From Acinetobacter bereziniae LMG 1003 = CIP 70.12 (GTDB taxonomy: Bacteria > Pseudomonadota > Gammaproteobacteria > Pseudomonadales > Moraxellaceae), in assembly GCF_000368925.1 (NCBI RefSeq), contig NZ_KB849755.1:714416-778415 (forward strand): 64,000 nt of DNA, in the 5' to 3' direction. The notes below the pieces were generated by a model, which was given only the letters and a program-made list of their open reading frames with translations, did no database searches and was not told the origin of the DNA. This document shows, one piece after another, positions 19,778 through 27,938 of the stretch. A program made the translations under genes and the position numbers. Positions within the stretch are counted from its first letter, which is position 1; the number at the start of each line of letters is the position of its first letter.

Positions 19778-20341
19778 ATGAGCTTAATTAATACTGAAGT
19801 TAAACCTTTTAAAGCACAAGCTTTCCAAAACGGTCAATTCATCGAAGTTACAGAAGCTGATCTTAAAGGTAAATGGTCTGTAGTTTTCTTCTATCCAGCT
19901 GACTTCACATTCGTTTGCCCAACTGAACTTGGTGATCTTGCTGATAACTATGCTGAATTCAAAAAATTAGGTGTTGAAATCTATTCTGTTTCTACAGACA
20001 CTCACTTCACACACAAAGCTTGGCACGATTCTTCTGAAGAAATCAAAAAAATTGAATACGTAATGGTTGGCGACCCAACTTGGGTACTTGCTAAAAACTT
20101 TGAAGTTTTAATCGAATCTGCTGGTCTTGCTGACCGTGGTACTTTCGTAATTGATCCTGAAGGTAAAATCCAAATCATCGAAATCAATGCGGGTGGTATT
20201 GGTCGTGATGCTTCTGAACTTCTTCGTAAAGTTAAAGCAGCTCAATATGTTCACGGTCATCCTGGCGAAGTTTGCCCTGCTAAATGGAAAGAAGGTGATG
20301 CAACACTTGCTCCTTCTATCGACTTAGTGGGTAAAATCTAA
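19778..20341 (+). CDS. ahpC: Alkyl hydroperoxide reductase subunit C (typical 2-Cys peroxiredoxin)
   Basis: 187 residues when started at the third ATG (19778), which has GGAG 6 nt upstream and gives MSLINTEVKPF, matching E. coli AhpC in start and length. Peroxidatic C47 lies in FTFVCPTE and resolving C166 in GEVCPAKW; the GGIGRD region is present. It reduces hydrogen peroxide, organic peroxides and peroxynitrite in the cytosol. The usual partner AhpF is not adjacent, so reductant supply must be encoded elsewhere. A strong terminator follows. Confidence 0.96.
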   Translation: MSLINTEVKPFKAQAFQNGQFIEVTEADLKGKWSVVFFYPADFTFVCPTELGDLADNYAEFKKLGVEIYSVSTDTHFTHKAWHDSSEEIKKIEYVMVGDPTWVLAKNFEVLIESAGLADRGTFVIDPEGKIQIIEINAGGIGRDASELLRKVKAAQYVHGHPGEVCPAKWKEGDATLAPSIDLVGKI

Positions 20342-20362
20342 TATCAAATTAGATTAGATTTT

Positions 20363-20392
20363 AAAAACCACGCTTGATTAGCGTGGTTTTTT
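20363..20392 (+). terminator. Bidirectional terminator between ahpC and the VOC gene
   Basis: AAAACCACGC-ttgatta-GCGTGGTTTT stem (20364-20373 / 20381-20390) ending in a T run, 22 bp after ahpC. The leading A run gives a U tract for the converging minus-strand gene. Confidence 0.9.
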
Positions 20393-20401
20393 ATTTATTT
20401 T

Positions 20402-20758
20402 CTAATGCGACCATATGGCGAGTTCATAGCCATCTAAATCTCTAAAGTGAAAACGGCGCCCGCCTGGAAAACTAAAAATCTCTTGTACGATGGTCGCACC
20501 TGCATCTGTTACACGCTGCAAACTCTGTTCAAGATTATCACTGTACAAAATAATCAACGCGCCACCTGCACTTTGAATGTGGTCAGCTTGGGCAAAACCA
20601 CCTTTAATCACGCCAGAATCAAATTCACAATAAGCTGGACCAAAGTCAGTAAAAGTCCAACCCAAATGTTGATAAAATGCTTTGGATTGCTGAATATCCT
20701 TGACATTAAATTCAATATAATTAATTGCAATTTTTTGCTCACCTGACGGCTGGTTCAT
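20402..20758 (-). CDS. VOC superfamily (glyoxalase/bleomycin-resistance fold) protein
   Basis: 118 residues forming the paired beta-alpha-beta3 modules of the VOC fold: INYIEFNVKDIQQSKAFYQ at the start and FRDLDGYELAIW at the end, the latter holding the usual metal-ligand position in PDGxxxEL-type motifs. It lacks a signal peptide. Members range from lyases to antibiotic-binding proteins; this one cannot be assigned to a substrate. It converges on ahpC and shares its terminator. Confidence 0.85.
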   Translation of the reverse strand: MNQPSGEQKIAINYIEFNVKDIQQSKAFYQHLGWTFTDFGPAYCEFDSGVIKGGFAQADHIQSAGGALIILYSDNLEQSLQRVTDAGATIVQEIFSFPGGRRFHFRDLDGYELAIWSH

Positions 20759-20854
20759 TTTTATTTCTCCTGTTTTTTCATCATACTACATCTAACTTTA
20801 TGTCAAAATTCTACAAACAAAGCTGTAATGATTTATAAAATAATTCAATTATTG

Positions 20855-21352
20855 CTACGGCATTTTGCTTAAACGATCAACATCTTTTAACAACTTAGGG
20901 ATTCGATATTTCCCATACATACTTTTCACATATTGCTTGGCAAGCTCAAGCTCAATACCGATCGCAGAAATATAAAGCGGTTGGAGGCTTTGTCCTCGCA
21001 AAATTTCGCAATCTTTTGGTGTGCCTGTAAACTGATTTTTAGCCACCCCAATCACAGGAACTTTTAGCATTAACGCTTCATACAAATACTGTCCCAAACC
21101 CGCTTTTTGCTCATTCCCAAGATGTACATATCCATCGATAATAATCATATTGATATGCTCTGTAATTTGTGCCAATAAAGCCTGAATACAAGGCAATTCA
21201 CGCTTATAAAATTGCCCAGATTCATAGTCCATGATGTGATCTAGAGAAATCCTGTATTGCTTGAATAAATCAGTTGCTTCCCACGCATCAAATATGCCTC
21301 CAGCAACTTGCGCACTCGTCCCACTATAGGCAACATCTATCGCAAGTATCAT
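20855..21352 (-). CDS. Endonuclease V-like protein, divergent and short
   Basis: 165 residues from the ATG at 21352, which has AAAGGGG 5 nt upstream; an in-frame start at 21382 lacks such a site. The order of EndoV motifs is kept: AIDVAYSG (D6), FYKRELP (E52), IIDGYVHLG (D73), PVIGVAK, LYIS.IG and KYRIPKLLKDVDRLSK. Classical EndoV (Nfi, about 220 residues) cuts next to deaminated bases. Here the DNA-wedge motif PYIP appears as DYES (42-45), and the N-terminal helix is missing. Catalytic acids suggest an active nuclease; substrate could differ from inosine DNA. Confidence 0.75.
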   Translation of the reverse strand: MILAIDVAYSGTSAQVAGGIFDAWEATDLFKQYRISLDHIMDYESGQFYKRELPCIQALLAQITEHINMIIIDGYVHLGNEQKAGLGQYLYEALMLKVPVIGVAKNQFTGTPKDCEILRGQSLQPLYISAIGIELELAKQYVKSMYGKYRIPKLLKDVDRLSKMP

Positions 21353-21579
21353 TGCATCCCCTTTGTTTCCAAGATAAAACAAACATTCTTTTTGAGTCTT
21401 TTATTCATGATATTTGCTCTGTTTTAAAATTTTAGATTTTCATATGTGGTATAAGCTTATCAGAAAAATCCTCAGCATTTTTACAAAACCACAATACTTT
21501 TCTAAAGATGAATGGACTAATTTCAAATCATACAGAACACTTTTTTCTGTAGAACAATCAGAAGTTTAAGGGGTTGCTT

Positions 21580-21786
21580 ATGGGATCAATGATTACCGTG
21601 ACTTCTTGGAAGTACAATGCTTCTTCACGGTATTTAAAAATTTTTTATAACAATGGTTCTGGAGAACTTTATCATCCTGTACCAGAATTTATATATGACA
21701 ATTTATTGCGATGTAGTGATAAAACGGCTTTTGTGCACAAGTATTTAGAATATGACGTACATTTTAAACGACTTTCAATTTTATAA
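21580..21786 (+). CDS. KTSC-domain small protein
   Basis: 68 residues from the ATG at 21580, chosen because AAGGGG lies 6 nt upstream. The sequence fits the KTSC fold: SSRYLKIFYNNGSGELYHPVP, then IYDNLLRCSDKTAFVHKYL. KTSC domains occur alone or fused to nucleic-acid enzymes such as lysyl-tRNA synthetase; no biochemical role is established for stand-alone forms. It diverges from the EndoV-like gene (21352, minus) with 227 bp between. Confidence 0.7.
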   Translation: MGSMITVTSWKYNASSRYLKIFYNNGSGELYHPVPEFIYDNLLRCSDKTAFVHKYLEYDVHFKRLSIL

Positions 21787-21814
21787 TTTACAAAACATCC
21801 TTCTCAGCACAAAG

Positions 21815-21834
21815 TCAGGGAGAAATCTCCCTGA
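21815..21834. terminator. Hairpin between converging KTSC and methyltransferase genes
   Basis: TCAGGGAGA-AA-TCTCCCTGA, a 9-bp perfect inverted repeat 28 bp after the KTSC stop. No long T run follows on either strand, so strength is uncertain. Confidence 0.5.
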
Positions 21835-21848
21835 TACAACACTGAAAA

Positions 21849-22442
21849 TTAATTTTTGAATGTCACAATAAAAAGCCCAGCGCCCACAGATAGTGTCGTT
21901 GTCATAAATCGAGTATCTCGCTTGACTTCATCAGTAAAACTTTTAACCTCAGCAGCATGCGAAATTACATTATCTACCACCAACACCCCCCCTTGATTTT
22001 CAATCATATTTTGTAAGAAAACCCAATAATTCAAATAGGCATCACGCTCTGCATCAAGTAATATAAAATCGTATTTTCCATGACATTTTTCTAAATAATG
22101 TTGTGCATCACCTACCCAAAAATCAATAACATGATCTAGCTCCAACTCTTTGGCATAATGCTTTGCTTGTAGTGTTCGCTGTTCATCAATCTCAAGTGTT
22201 GTAACCCGCGCACCGGTGACTTGGGCGGCATCAGCCAGCCATAAAGTGGAATAGCCCGTAGAGGTTCCAATTTCCAAAATCGTTTTTGCCTGCTGAATTC
22301 TTACTTGCATAGCCAGAAATAATGCGGATTCAGGTTCGATGTTACGATATCGTTTGATTCGATCACATTGTGTCGCATCAAACTTGATAAAAGACTGATA
22401 TAGTTCATTCAATCGTTGCAAAAATGGGTGACTTAAACTCAT
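21849..22442 (-). CDS. O-methyltransferase, caffeoyl-CoA/catechol type (class I SAM)
   Basis: 197 residues from the ATG at 22442, which has GAGGAAG 8 nt upstream; the longer frame would need a GTG at 22451 inside that spacing. Motif I is ILEIGTSTGYSTLWLA, an acidic loop after motif II is TTLEID, and FILLDAERDAYLNYW with VLVVDN provides the metal-site acids typical of methyltransferase family 3. The acceptor is unknown. Single gene, converging on the KTSC gene. Confidence 0.85.
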   Translation of the reverse strand: MSLSHPFLQRLNELYQSFIKFDATQCDRIKRYRNIEPESALFLAMQVRIQQAKTILEIGTSTGYSTLWLADAAQVTGARVTTLEIDEQRTLQAKHYAKELELDHVIDFWVGDAQHYLEKCHGKYDFILLDAERDAYLNYWVFLQNMIENQGGVLVVDNVISHAAEVKSFTDEVKRDTRFMTTTLSVGAGLFIVTFKN

Positions 22443-22585
22443 ATTCAGCACTTCCTCTTTACTATCATTGTTATTATTTCAATTATTTACGTCATTGCTA
22501 TGACAATCTATCAGCTTTGTAGCGCAAATTCTTTATCATACAAATCATGTTTAGCCATATACTGTAAATCAATGACTAGGCTAAA

Positions 22586-22801
22586 TTAGATGGTGTGTAA
22601 AAACTCAAATCTTGCTCGTGATTTACCATCTTCCAAACTGACATGTTCTATAAACATTTCATATGGGCGAACCCAAATTGAATAATCACCATATAAACAT
22701 TGATAGACCACCAATTTTTCTCGTGTTTCACTATGCGTTGCAATATGTAAAACTTGATACAAATTACCTTTATAATGTCTATAAATTCCGACTTTCAACA
22801 T
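22586..22801 (-). CDS. DUF1653 domain protein
   Basis: 71 residues spanning a complete DUF1653 domain: GIYRHYKGNLYQVLHIATHSET, YQCLYGD and WVRPYEMF are its recognisable blocks. Family function is unknown. It lies 136 bp upstream of the methyltransferase gene on the same strand and downstream of the terminator at 22851. Confidence 0.88.
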   Translation of the reverse strand: MLKVGIYRHYKGNLYQVLHIATHSETREKLVVYQCLYGDYSIWVRPYEMFIEHVSLEDGKSRARFEFLHTI

Positions 22802-22850
22802 AAGTATAAAACCACCAATACGATTATTATGTTATACATGATCTTAATGT

Positions 22851-22877
22851 AAAAAACTCGTCCGAAGACGAGTTTTT
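22851..22877 (-). terminator. Strong hairpin terminator, separated from its gene by the inserted element
   Basis: AAAAACTCGTC-CGAA-GACGAGTTTTT, an 11-bp perfect stem with a U tract for either strand. The nearest minus-strand gene end is the roadblock gene (stop at 23166), with the 266-bp element lying between. It probably was that gene's terminator before the insertion. Confidence 0.85.
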
Positions 22878-22892
22878 ATTTACTTTTCAATA

Positions 22893-23158
22893 GGGTCTGT
22901 GGACAATTCGTCTATGTTTGCGACTAGGTGTGTTTTTTAGGCGATTCTAGGCGCGAAATACGAAATTTAGTCATTCTAAATGAGTAGTTCGTAACGACGA
23001 AGCGCCAAAAAACACGCTAGTCTCGAAGGGTTGTGGCTAAAATTATCTCAGGCTACGTTATGAAACTTAAAAATAGTCTCGCTATTCTCTTCATTTCATG
23101 CCTTACCTGCTCAATTTTAACCTACAACGCAAGCCATTTATGAAATGTCCACAGCCCC
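22893..23158. mobile_element. 266-bp MITE-like element of two tandem long hairpins
   Basis: The ends are imperfect inverted repeats: GGGTCTGTGGACAATT at left and, read inward from the right, GGGGCTGTGGACATTT. Both are flanked by TA (22891-22892, 23159-23160), as expected of a TA target duplication. Inside, 22921-23025 folds on itself (cgactagg-tgtgttttttaggcg against cgcc-aaaaaacacgctagtctcg, with tacgaa/ttcgta and atttag/ctaaat further in). 23030-23128 forms a second imperfect hairpin centred on aatag-tctcg-ctatt (23072-23086). No ORF of note. It starts 7 bp past the roadblock stop codon. Non-autonomous transposon or repeated structured element is inferred. Confidence 0.7.
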
Positions 23159-23165
23159 TAACAAA

Positions 23166-23522
23166 TCAAGAAAAGTCTAAACCTTTTTCAAATGCTTTTA
23201 ACTCGTGACGAGCCATAGCCAAGTTTGATTTAGAGCGATCTAAAACAAGATAAAGGAATAAATTTTCATTTGAATCTAATGGACGGATCAAATGATATTG
23301 CTTACCTAAAGTAATCAAAATATCTTCAATTACATCATCAAGTTTTAATGCTTTGGCAACTTTACGCTTAGCACGAACAACTTCAGTATTACCTGCTGCT
23401 GCCAATTCCAAGTCCAAACCTGCGCCTGCTGTCGCTAATGAAAGACCGCTTTCGCTGTCTACTAAAGCAGCGCAGACGAAACCATCGATATCTGTTAATT
23501 GATCTAGTGTGATACGAGCCAT
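23166..23522 (-). CDS. Roadblock/LC7 domain protein (first of two)
   Basis: 118 residues from the ATG at 23522, preceded by GGGG at 6 nt; an upstream start at 23528 overlaps that site. The whole protein is one roadblock domain: DIDGFVCAALVDSESGLSLA (strands 1-2), a central helix with VVRAKRKVAKAL, and LGKQYHLIRPL...LFLYLVLD (strands 3-5). Bacterial roadblock proteins such as MglB regulate small Ras-like GTPases; no GTPase gene is in the window. The gene's 3' flank holds the inserted element. Confidence 0.85.
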   Translation of the reverse strand: MARITLDQLTDIDGFVCAALVDSESGLSLATAGAGLDLELAAAGNTEVVRAKRKVAKALKLDDVIEDILITLGKQYHLIRPLDSNENLFLYLVLDRSKSNLAMARHELKAFEKGLDFS

Positions 23523-23891
23523 GAGCATCCCCGTTTCTATTTGACATTGTTGTTTGCTTTAGTAATTCAATTTTTATTTTGCTTTACTAAAACACTTTAC
23601 TATTTAACTAAAGATTAATACCCCTAGCTAACATGGATAAAATTAGTATTCTTCTTGAATACCTATTTTAATTTTATTCGATAATCAATTTTAATTAATT
23701 ATTTCCTATGCTTATTTTAATAGCATAAAAAATATTAATTATTCAAGCGTAATTTAAAAATAAATTAGGCTTTTAATCATTTAAAACTTGCTACAACTTT
23801 CAACAATTATCAATAGATTATTTCAGTTATTGATAAACATCTCGTTTTATATAAAAAATATAAGCCGCTTAACAATTTTCATAAGTAGACC
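23523..23891. other. Gene-free AT-rich spacer between the two roadblock genes
   Basis: About 370 bp, strongly AT-rich, with no convincing ORF. It must contain the promoter for the 23166-23522 gene. I see no clear inverted repeat or terminator after the upstream roadblock gene (stop at 23892). Confidence 0.5.
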
Positions 23892-24329
23892 TTAGATATT
23901 TTTCATCAGCAATTCTGTAGTCGACTTTAGCTCATATAGCATTTGCCCTAACAAAATATCTTTATTGGTCATGGCAACCAAAACTAAAGGATGCGTCGGA
24001 TGCGGAATTGCTGTAAGCAATGCCTTTCCATTCTCTGCATCTAAAGTAATTGTTTGACATCCAACAAGATTAATCTCTGATACAAAAGCAGTCACCATCG
24101 CTAAAATTGAGCTACTTACAGCAGCAATTTTTCCTGAATTATTAATGTTTTTCTTATTGACCAGCGCAATTTCAAAACCATCTGAAGTACATAACATCAC
24201 AAACTCAACACCACTCACAGCGTTCAGTAAATGCCTTATTTGTTTTTCAGCATATTCCACAAAATCATCTGGCACTTTTCGAGATTTGTTTAAATCCAAC
24301 ATATTTAAGAAAACCCCATAAATTTCCAT
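23892..24329 (-). CDS. Roadblock/LC7-like protein (second of two)
   Basis: 145 residues as the longest frame; an internal ATG (24302, MLDLNKSRKV) has GGGG about 11 nt before it and may be the true start. Core features fit a roadblock domain: HLLNAVSGVEFVMLCTSDGF, IAAVSSSILAMVTAFVSEI (central helix), CQTITLDAENGKALLTAIP and PLVLVAMTN. It is more diverged from the first copy than a recent duplicate would be. A cytosolic dimer regulating a GTPase or kinase is a family-based guess only. Confidence 0.75.
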   Translation of the reverse strand: MEIYGVFLNMLDLNKSRKVPDDFVEYAEKQIRHLLNAVSGVEFVMLCTSDGFEIALVNKKNINNSGKIAAVSSSILAMVTAFVSEINLVGCQTITLDAENGKALLTAIPHPTHPLVLVAMTNKDILLGQMLYELKSTTELLMKNI

Positions 24330-24851
24330 TTTACCCGCGTTTAAAGCACCATTTTGGGGCTTTTTGGGGCGAGTGAATTATTTGATATATTTCACACTTT
24401 CTTCTTAATTCTATCTTTTTTTATTTGCTTGTAAATATGTTTTTTTACTTTAACTCAGTTTTATTTTAAGAACTGTTTAAATAGTATTCTAAACATATAA
24501 ATGTCAGATTTCCCTCAATAATGTCATTCTTGCTCATATATGGTGCATCGGCACAAAATACCCATTTTGCACATTACATTTTACTTTACATCTCCACTAT
24601 GTTGTTGCACGACTATATTTTCTTGTTGCTTATAATTTTTGAATAAAAAAAGACCACACATATACTATTTTATGAATAATATATTAAGATTTGATGAAAA
24701 TAATATTGTTTGAAGGATTCGGGTTGTTAATTCAAAGCATAAGGCTTATAAAAACGTTACATTTTATTTTTTGATTTGGTTTTTTTTTGTGTTTATATTT
24801 ATTTCATCCAGCTGCTGGATGCCAAATATTAATTTAAAAAAGGTATACAAG
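24330..24851. other. Gene-poor AT-rich divergent region
   Basis: About 520 bp between the second roadblock gene (minus) and the Ala-rich lipoprotein (plus). The frame of the lipoprotein stays open upstream to 24771, but the hydrophobic residues it would encode have no ribosome site and would bury the lipoprotein signal, so I treat it as non-coding. Promoters for both genes must lie here; no operator is recognisable by eye. Confidence 0.5.
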
Positions 24852-25196
24852 ATGAATAAAATTTTACTCGCTTTGGGTCTGATTGCTACGATTGCACTCG
24901 TAGGCTGTAATAAGGATAAAGCACCTGAGACAGGAGCGACTACGGGTGAACATGTTGAAAATGCTGTTGATCAAGCTAAACATGATGTAGAAAATGCCAC
25001 TAAAGATGCTGCTAGTGCAACAGCACAAGCAGCTGATCATGCTGCCAATGCAACGGCTACAGCTGTAGATCATGCCGCTGATGCAACCGCTCATGCCGCT
25101 GACGCAACTGTAGATGCGGCTAAAAATGCAACCGCAACTGCAGCGGGCGCCGTTGAAAAAGGTGCAGCCGATGTCAAAGAAAAAGCTCAACAATAA
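24852..25196 (+). CDS. Ala-rich lipoprotein with repeated ATAxAADHAA-type helix
   Basis: 114 residues. Residues 1-19 are a lipoprotein signal with lipobox LVGC (Cys19). The mature part is dominated by A, T, D, H and K in an 11-like to heptad-like pattern (HVENAVDQAKHDVENATKDAA, with ATATAVDHAA and ATAHAADA units), predicted to be one long amphipathic helix reminiscent of LEA-like or apolipoprotein repeats. Start chosen at 24852 because AAGGT lies upstream and the signal peptide begins there. Envelope location is inferred; no known function. A clean terminator follows. Confidence 0.75.
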   Translation: MNKILLALGLIATIALVGCNKDKAPETGATTGEHVENAVDQAKHDVENATKDAASATAQAADHAANATATAVDHAADATAHAADATVDAAKNATATAAGAVEKGAADVKEKAQQ

Positions 25197-25209
25197 TTTG
25201 AATTGAAAT

Positions 25210-25236
25210 AAAAGCTCCTGACATAGGAGCTTTTTT
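25210..25236 (+). terminator. Terminator of the Ala-rich lipoprotein gene
   Basis: AAAAGCTCCT-gacat-AGGAGCTTTTTT, starting 14 bp after the stop codon, with a six-T tail. Confidence 0.92.
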
Positions 25237-25296
25237 ATATTTGTCATATACTTAAATTATAAGTGATTTAACTTCCCTGAATATGGAGTCACCTTT

Positions 25297-25998
25297 ATGT
25301 CTCATTCACATCACCCAGAACAACATTTTATACAACGTACAGGCTGGTTAAGAGCAGCTGTTCTGGGTGCCAATGACGGTATTATTTCAGTGACCAGTTT
25401 AGTGATGGGGATGGCAGCAAGTGGAGCATCGAGTCACACACTACTTATTACCTGTATTGCTGGCTTAATTTCAGGTGCAACTTCAATGGCAGCAGGTGAA
25501 TATATTTCTGTCAAATCACAATCGGATATAGAAGAGGCGGATTTAAAAGTTGAAGCACGCGAATTAGAAAAAAATCCGCATTTAGAACTTAAAGAACTGA
25601 CACATATTTATATACAGCGTGGACTAGACCCAGAACTAGCCCATCAGGTTGCTATTCAACTGACTGAAAAAGATGCATTGGAAGCCCATGCCCGTGATGA
25701 AATTGGAATCAATGACATAACTGCTGCCAAACCGATCCAAGCTGCTGGTTCTTCTGCGTTATCTTTCTCGATCGGAGCGTTATTGCCTACGCTATCAATT
25801 CTATTCAGCCCTGAAATTTATTTAGAAAAAGTGGTTTTGGTGGTCGGAATTTTATCTTTGGTTATTTTGGGTGCGTTATCAAGCTATTTTGCCGGAACCT
25901 CTATGCTTAAAGGCAGCCTTCGAGTTGCTATTTGGGGCATTATCGCGATGGCTTTCTCCAGTTGGATTGGCTCTCTTTTCCATGTCGCTCCGATTTAA
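25297..25998 (+). CDS. VIT1/CCC1 family Fe/Mn transporter
   Basis: 233 residues. Five membrane segments are evident: about 20-40, 45-65, 150-170, 178-198 and 205-225. The family signature GANDGIISVTSLVMGMAA lies in the first, and SGATSMAAGEYISVKSQ in the second. A charged cytosolic helix pair (EARELEKNP, then EKDALEAHARDE) lies between segments 2 and 3, where VIT proteins bind metal with Glu/Met/His. Substrate by family: ferrous iron or manganese exported from the cytosol. GGAG precedes the start. Single gene. Confidence 0.88.
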   Translation: MSHSHHPEQHFIQRTGWLRAAVLGANDGIISVTSLVMGMAASGASSHTLLITCIAGLISGATSMAAGEYISVKSQSDIEEADLKVEARELEKNPHLELKELTHIYIQRGLDPELAHQVAIQLTEKDALEAHARDEIGINDITAAKPIQAAGSSALSFSIGALLPTLSILFSPEIYLEKVVLVVGILSLVILGALSSYFAGTSMLKGSLRVAIWGIIAMAFSSWIGSLFHVAPI

Positions 25999-26126
25999 TA
26001 TCAACCTGTTTCACCTCAGCTCCACATAAACATGTATTTAAATTATATTTTTAAAATAAATACTGAACATAATTTGCTTATTGCCCTCAGCTTGGGCAAA
26101 GTAAATGAAAATTGAGGAGCTAGGAA

Positions 26127-27170
26127 ATGTCTTTATTAGAACAGTTAGGAATAAAACTTCCAATATTGCTTGCACCTATGGCAGGAGTTTCAACTCCCCT
26201 ATTAGCAGCTGAAGTATCTAATCAAGGTGCTCTTGGGTCATTGGGGCTTGGGGCAAATACTGTTGAAACAGCACGTCAACAAATCAAAGAAACGCAAAAC
26301 TTAACACCACATCCTTTTCAACTTAACTTTTTTTGTCATGAATCATCAAGCACAAATATAGATTCCAATACGCTTTGGATAGCACATTTAGCCACTGAAT
26401 TTGAAAAATTTGGTGCAGTTCCACCCACTGAATTAAAATGTATTTATCCAAGCTTTAAAGACAACGATGATTTTTTAGATCTATGCTTAGAAACACAGCC
26501 CAAAGCGGTGAGTTTTCACTTTGGTATTCCACATGAATATCAAATCCAAAAACTAAAAGATGCTGGTATTTTAACGCTTGTTTCAGCAACCAATCTGACT
26601 GAAGCCTTTGCGATCGAAGCAGCAGGGATTGATATTATCATTGCTCAAGGAATTGAAGCAGGTGGACATCGTGGTATTTTTAATGCACAGATCGATGGTG
26701 CAATTAAAACCTCCGACCTTGTTCAACTGATCAAAAAACACTGTTCACTCCCTGTGGTTGCAGCTGGAGGAATTATGAATGGTCAACAGGCAAAAGCCAT
26801 GCTCAATCTCGGTGCAGATGCAGTGCAAATGGGAACCGCCTTTGTACAATGTAAATCGTCAAATGCCAATACTGCTTACCGCAAAGCTTTATTTGATCAT
26901 CCTTTGACCCAAATTACCTCAAGTATTTCAGGTCGCCCAGCACGTGGCATCATCAATCATTGGCAAACTCGAATTGATCAAGCTGATCGTCCAGATGTTG
27001 CAGCCTATCCATACGCATATGATTTGGCAAAACAGCTCAATGCAGTGGCAACACAAAATGGCGATGTTGGCTTTGGTGCATTTTGGGCAGGTAGTAATGT
27101 TGCTCTAATTCGTGAACTCGAGGCTCAAGATCTACTGAATCAATTGGTTGTAGAAATGAATCACACTTGA
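26127..27170 (+). CDS. Nitronate monooxygenase (2-nitropropane dioxygenase family)
   Basis: 347 residues, FMN-dependent TIM barrel. Characteristic blocks are PILLAPMAGVSTPLLAAEVS at the N-terminus, QGIEAGGHRG (catalytic-His block) in the middle, and VVAAGGIMNGQQA with LGADAVQMGTAF (phosphate binding) later. Oxidises alkyl nitronates, including the toxin propionate-3-nitronate, to carbonyl compounds. GGAG and TAGGAA precede the ATG. Stands alone, converging on the DinB gene with a shared hairpin. Confidence 0.9.
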   Translation: MSLLEQLGIKLPILLAPMAGVSTPLLAAEVSNQGALGSLGLGANTVETARQQIKETQNLTPHPFQLNFFCHESSSTNIDSNTLWIAHLATEFEKFGAVPPTELKCIYPSFKDNDDFLDLCLETQPKAVSFHFGIPHEYQIQKLKDAGILTLVSATNLTEAFAIEAAGIDIIIAQGIEAGGHRGIFNAQIDGAIKTSDLVQLIKKHCSLPVVAAGGIMNGQQAKAMLNLGADAVQMGTAFVQCKSSNANTAYRKALFDHPLTQITSSISGRPARGIINHWQTRIDQADRPDVAAYPYAYDLAKQLNAVATQNGDVGFGAFWAGSNVALIRELEAQDLLNQLVVEMNHT

Positions 27171-27179
27171 TTTCAAAGT

Positions 27180-27214
27180 AATTACAGAAGTGACGATGTG
27201 TCATTTCTGTAATT
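27180..27214. terminator. Bidirectional terminator between nitronate monooxygenase and DinB genes
   Basis: A 15-bp stem (AATTACAGAAGTGAC against GTGTCATTTCTGTAATT with one G-T pair; loop gatgt) lies exactly between the converging stop codons. Confidence 0.8.
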
Positions 27215-27222
27215 TATTCTGG

Positions 27223-27732
27223 TCAATCTTGTAAATTTTCTTCAACCAACATATATACCCAATCAAGCTCAGGGCATTGATAACCCAATATCGTCATAGC
27301 AGCAGTTACTTGCCCTCGATGATGTGTACCATGATTAAAAACATGAATCAGCGTATCTGCATAAGGCAAGCTTTGCGCTTCCCCATTCGATCTAAAATAG
27401 TTCAAGTTTCCCGTTAAAATTGTTTCATCTAAATCATCAATAAAGCTCAACCAATTTAGGCTTTTATCGCTTAATTCATTCAAAAGCTGCGTTTTATCCT
27501 GATGAATGACGGTGTTTAATGCCATAGTTGGAGAGTGATTTTCTTTAAAACGTGAATACCAGAGATAATGTTCGCCCAGCAGTAAATGGTTAAGCGTTCC
27601 TGCAATACTCTTAAAATACAGTCCAATATCTTGATTAAAATCTGCATCAGATACGGCTTTTAAACATTCACAAAGACGTTGTGTCGCCCAAATATTATAT
27701 TGAGCAAATCGTCTTAAATCATCCTTATTCAT
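27223..27732 (-). CDS. DinB family four-helix metal-binding protein
   Basis: 169 residues, all helical. Metal-ligand histidines are in place: LNHLLLGEHYLW (about 46-58) and FNHGTHHRGQ (about 133-142), giving the H...H-x3-H arrangement of DinB/YfiT proteins. Related enzymes act as thiol-dependent S-transferases; substrate unknown here. MNKDDLRRFAQYN at the start is family-like. Confidence 0.88.
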   Translation of the reverse strand: MNKDDLRRFAQYNIWATQRLCECLKAVSDADFNQDIGLYFKSIAGTLNHLLLGEHYLWYSRFKENHSPTMALNTVIHQDKTQLLNELSDKSLNWLSFIDDLDETILTGNLNYFRSNGEAQSLPYADTLIHVFNHGTHHRGQVTAAMTILGYQCPELDWVYMLVEENLQD

Positions 27733-27938
27733 TTACTCAACGACCTATGCATAGCGTGTACAGTGATCAACTTAATCAGCTTGATAAAAATTCTATTTTG
27801 AATAAAATGACAACAAAATCAATATAAATTGCTTTTATCATGATCAATCACTTTGTTGCCAATCGGTCGATCATGTTCCACTTGTTTAGATAAGTTTTCT
27901 TTTCTTTTACTTATTCAAAAATACAAGTGAGATTTATC

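Noticed and set aside
24771..24851. Upstream extension of the Ala-rich lipoprotein
   Set aside because: No ribosome site; would put hydrophobic residues before the lipoprotein signal. Start at 24852 fits AAGGT and the lipobox.
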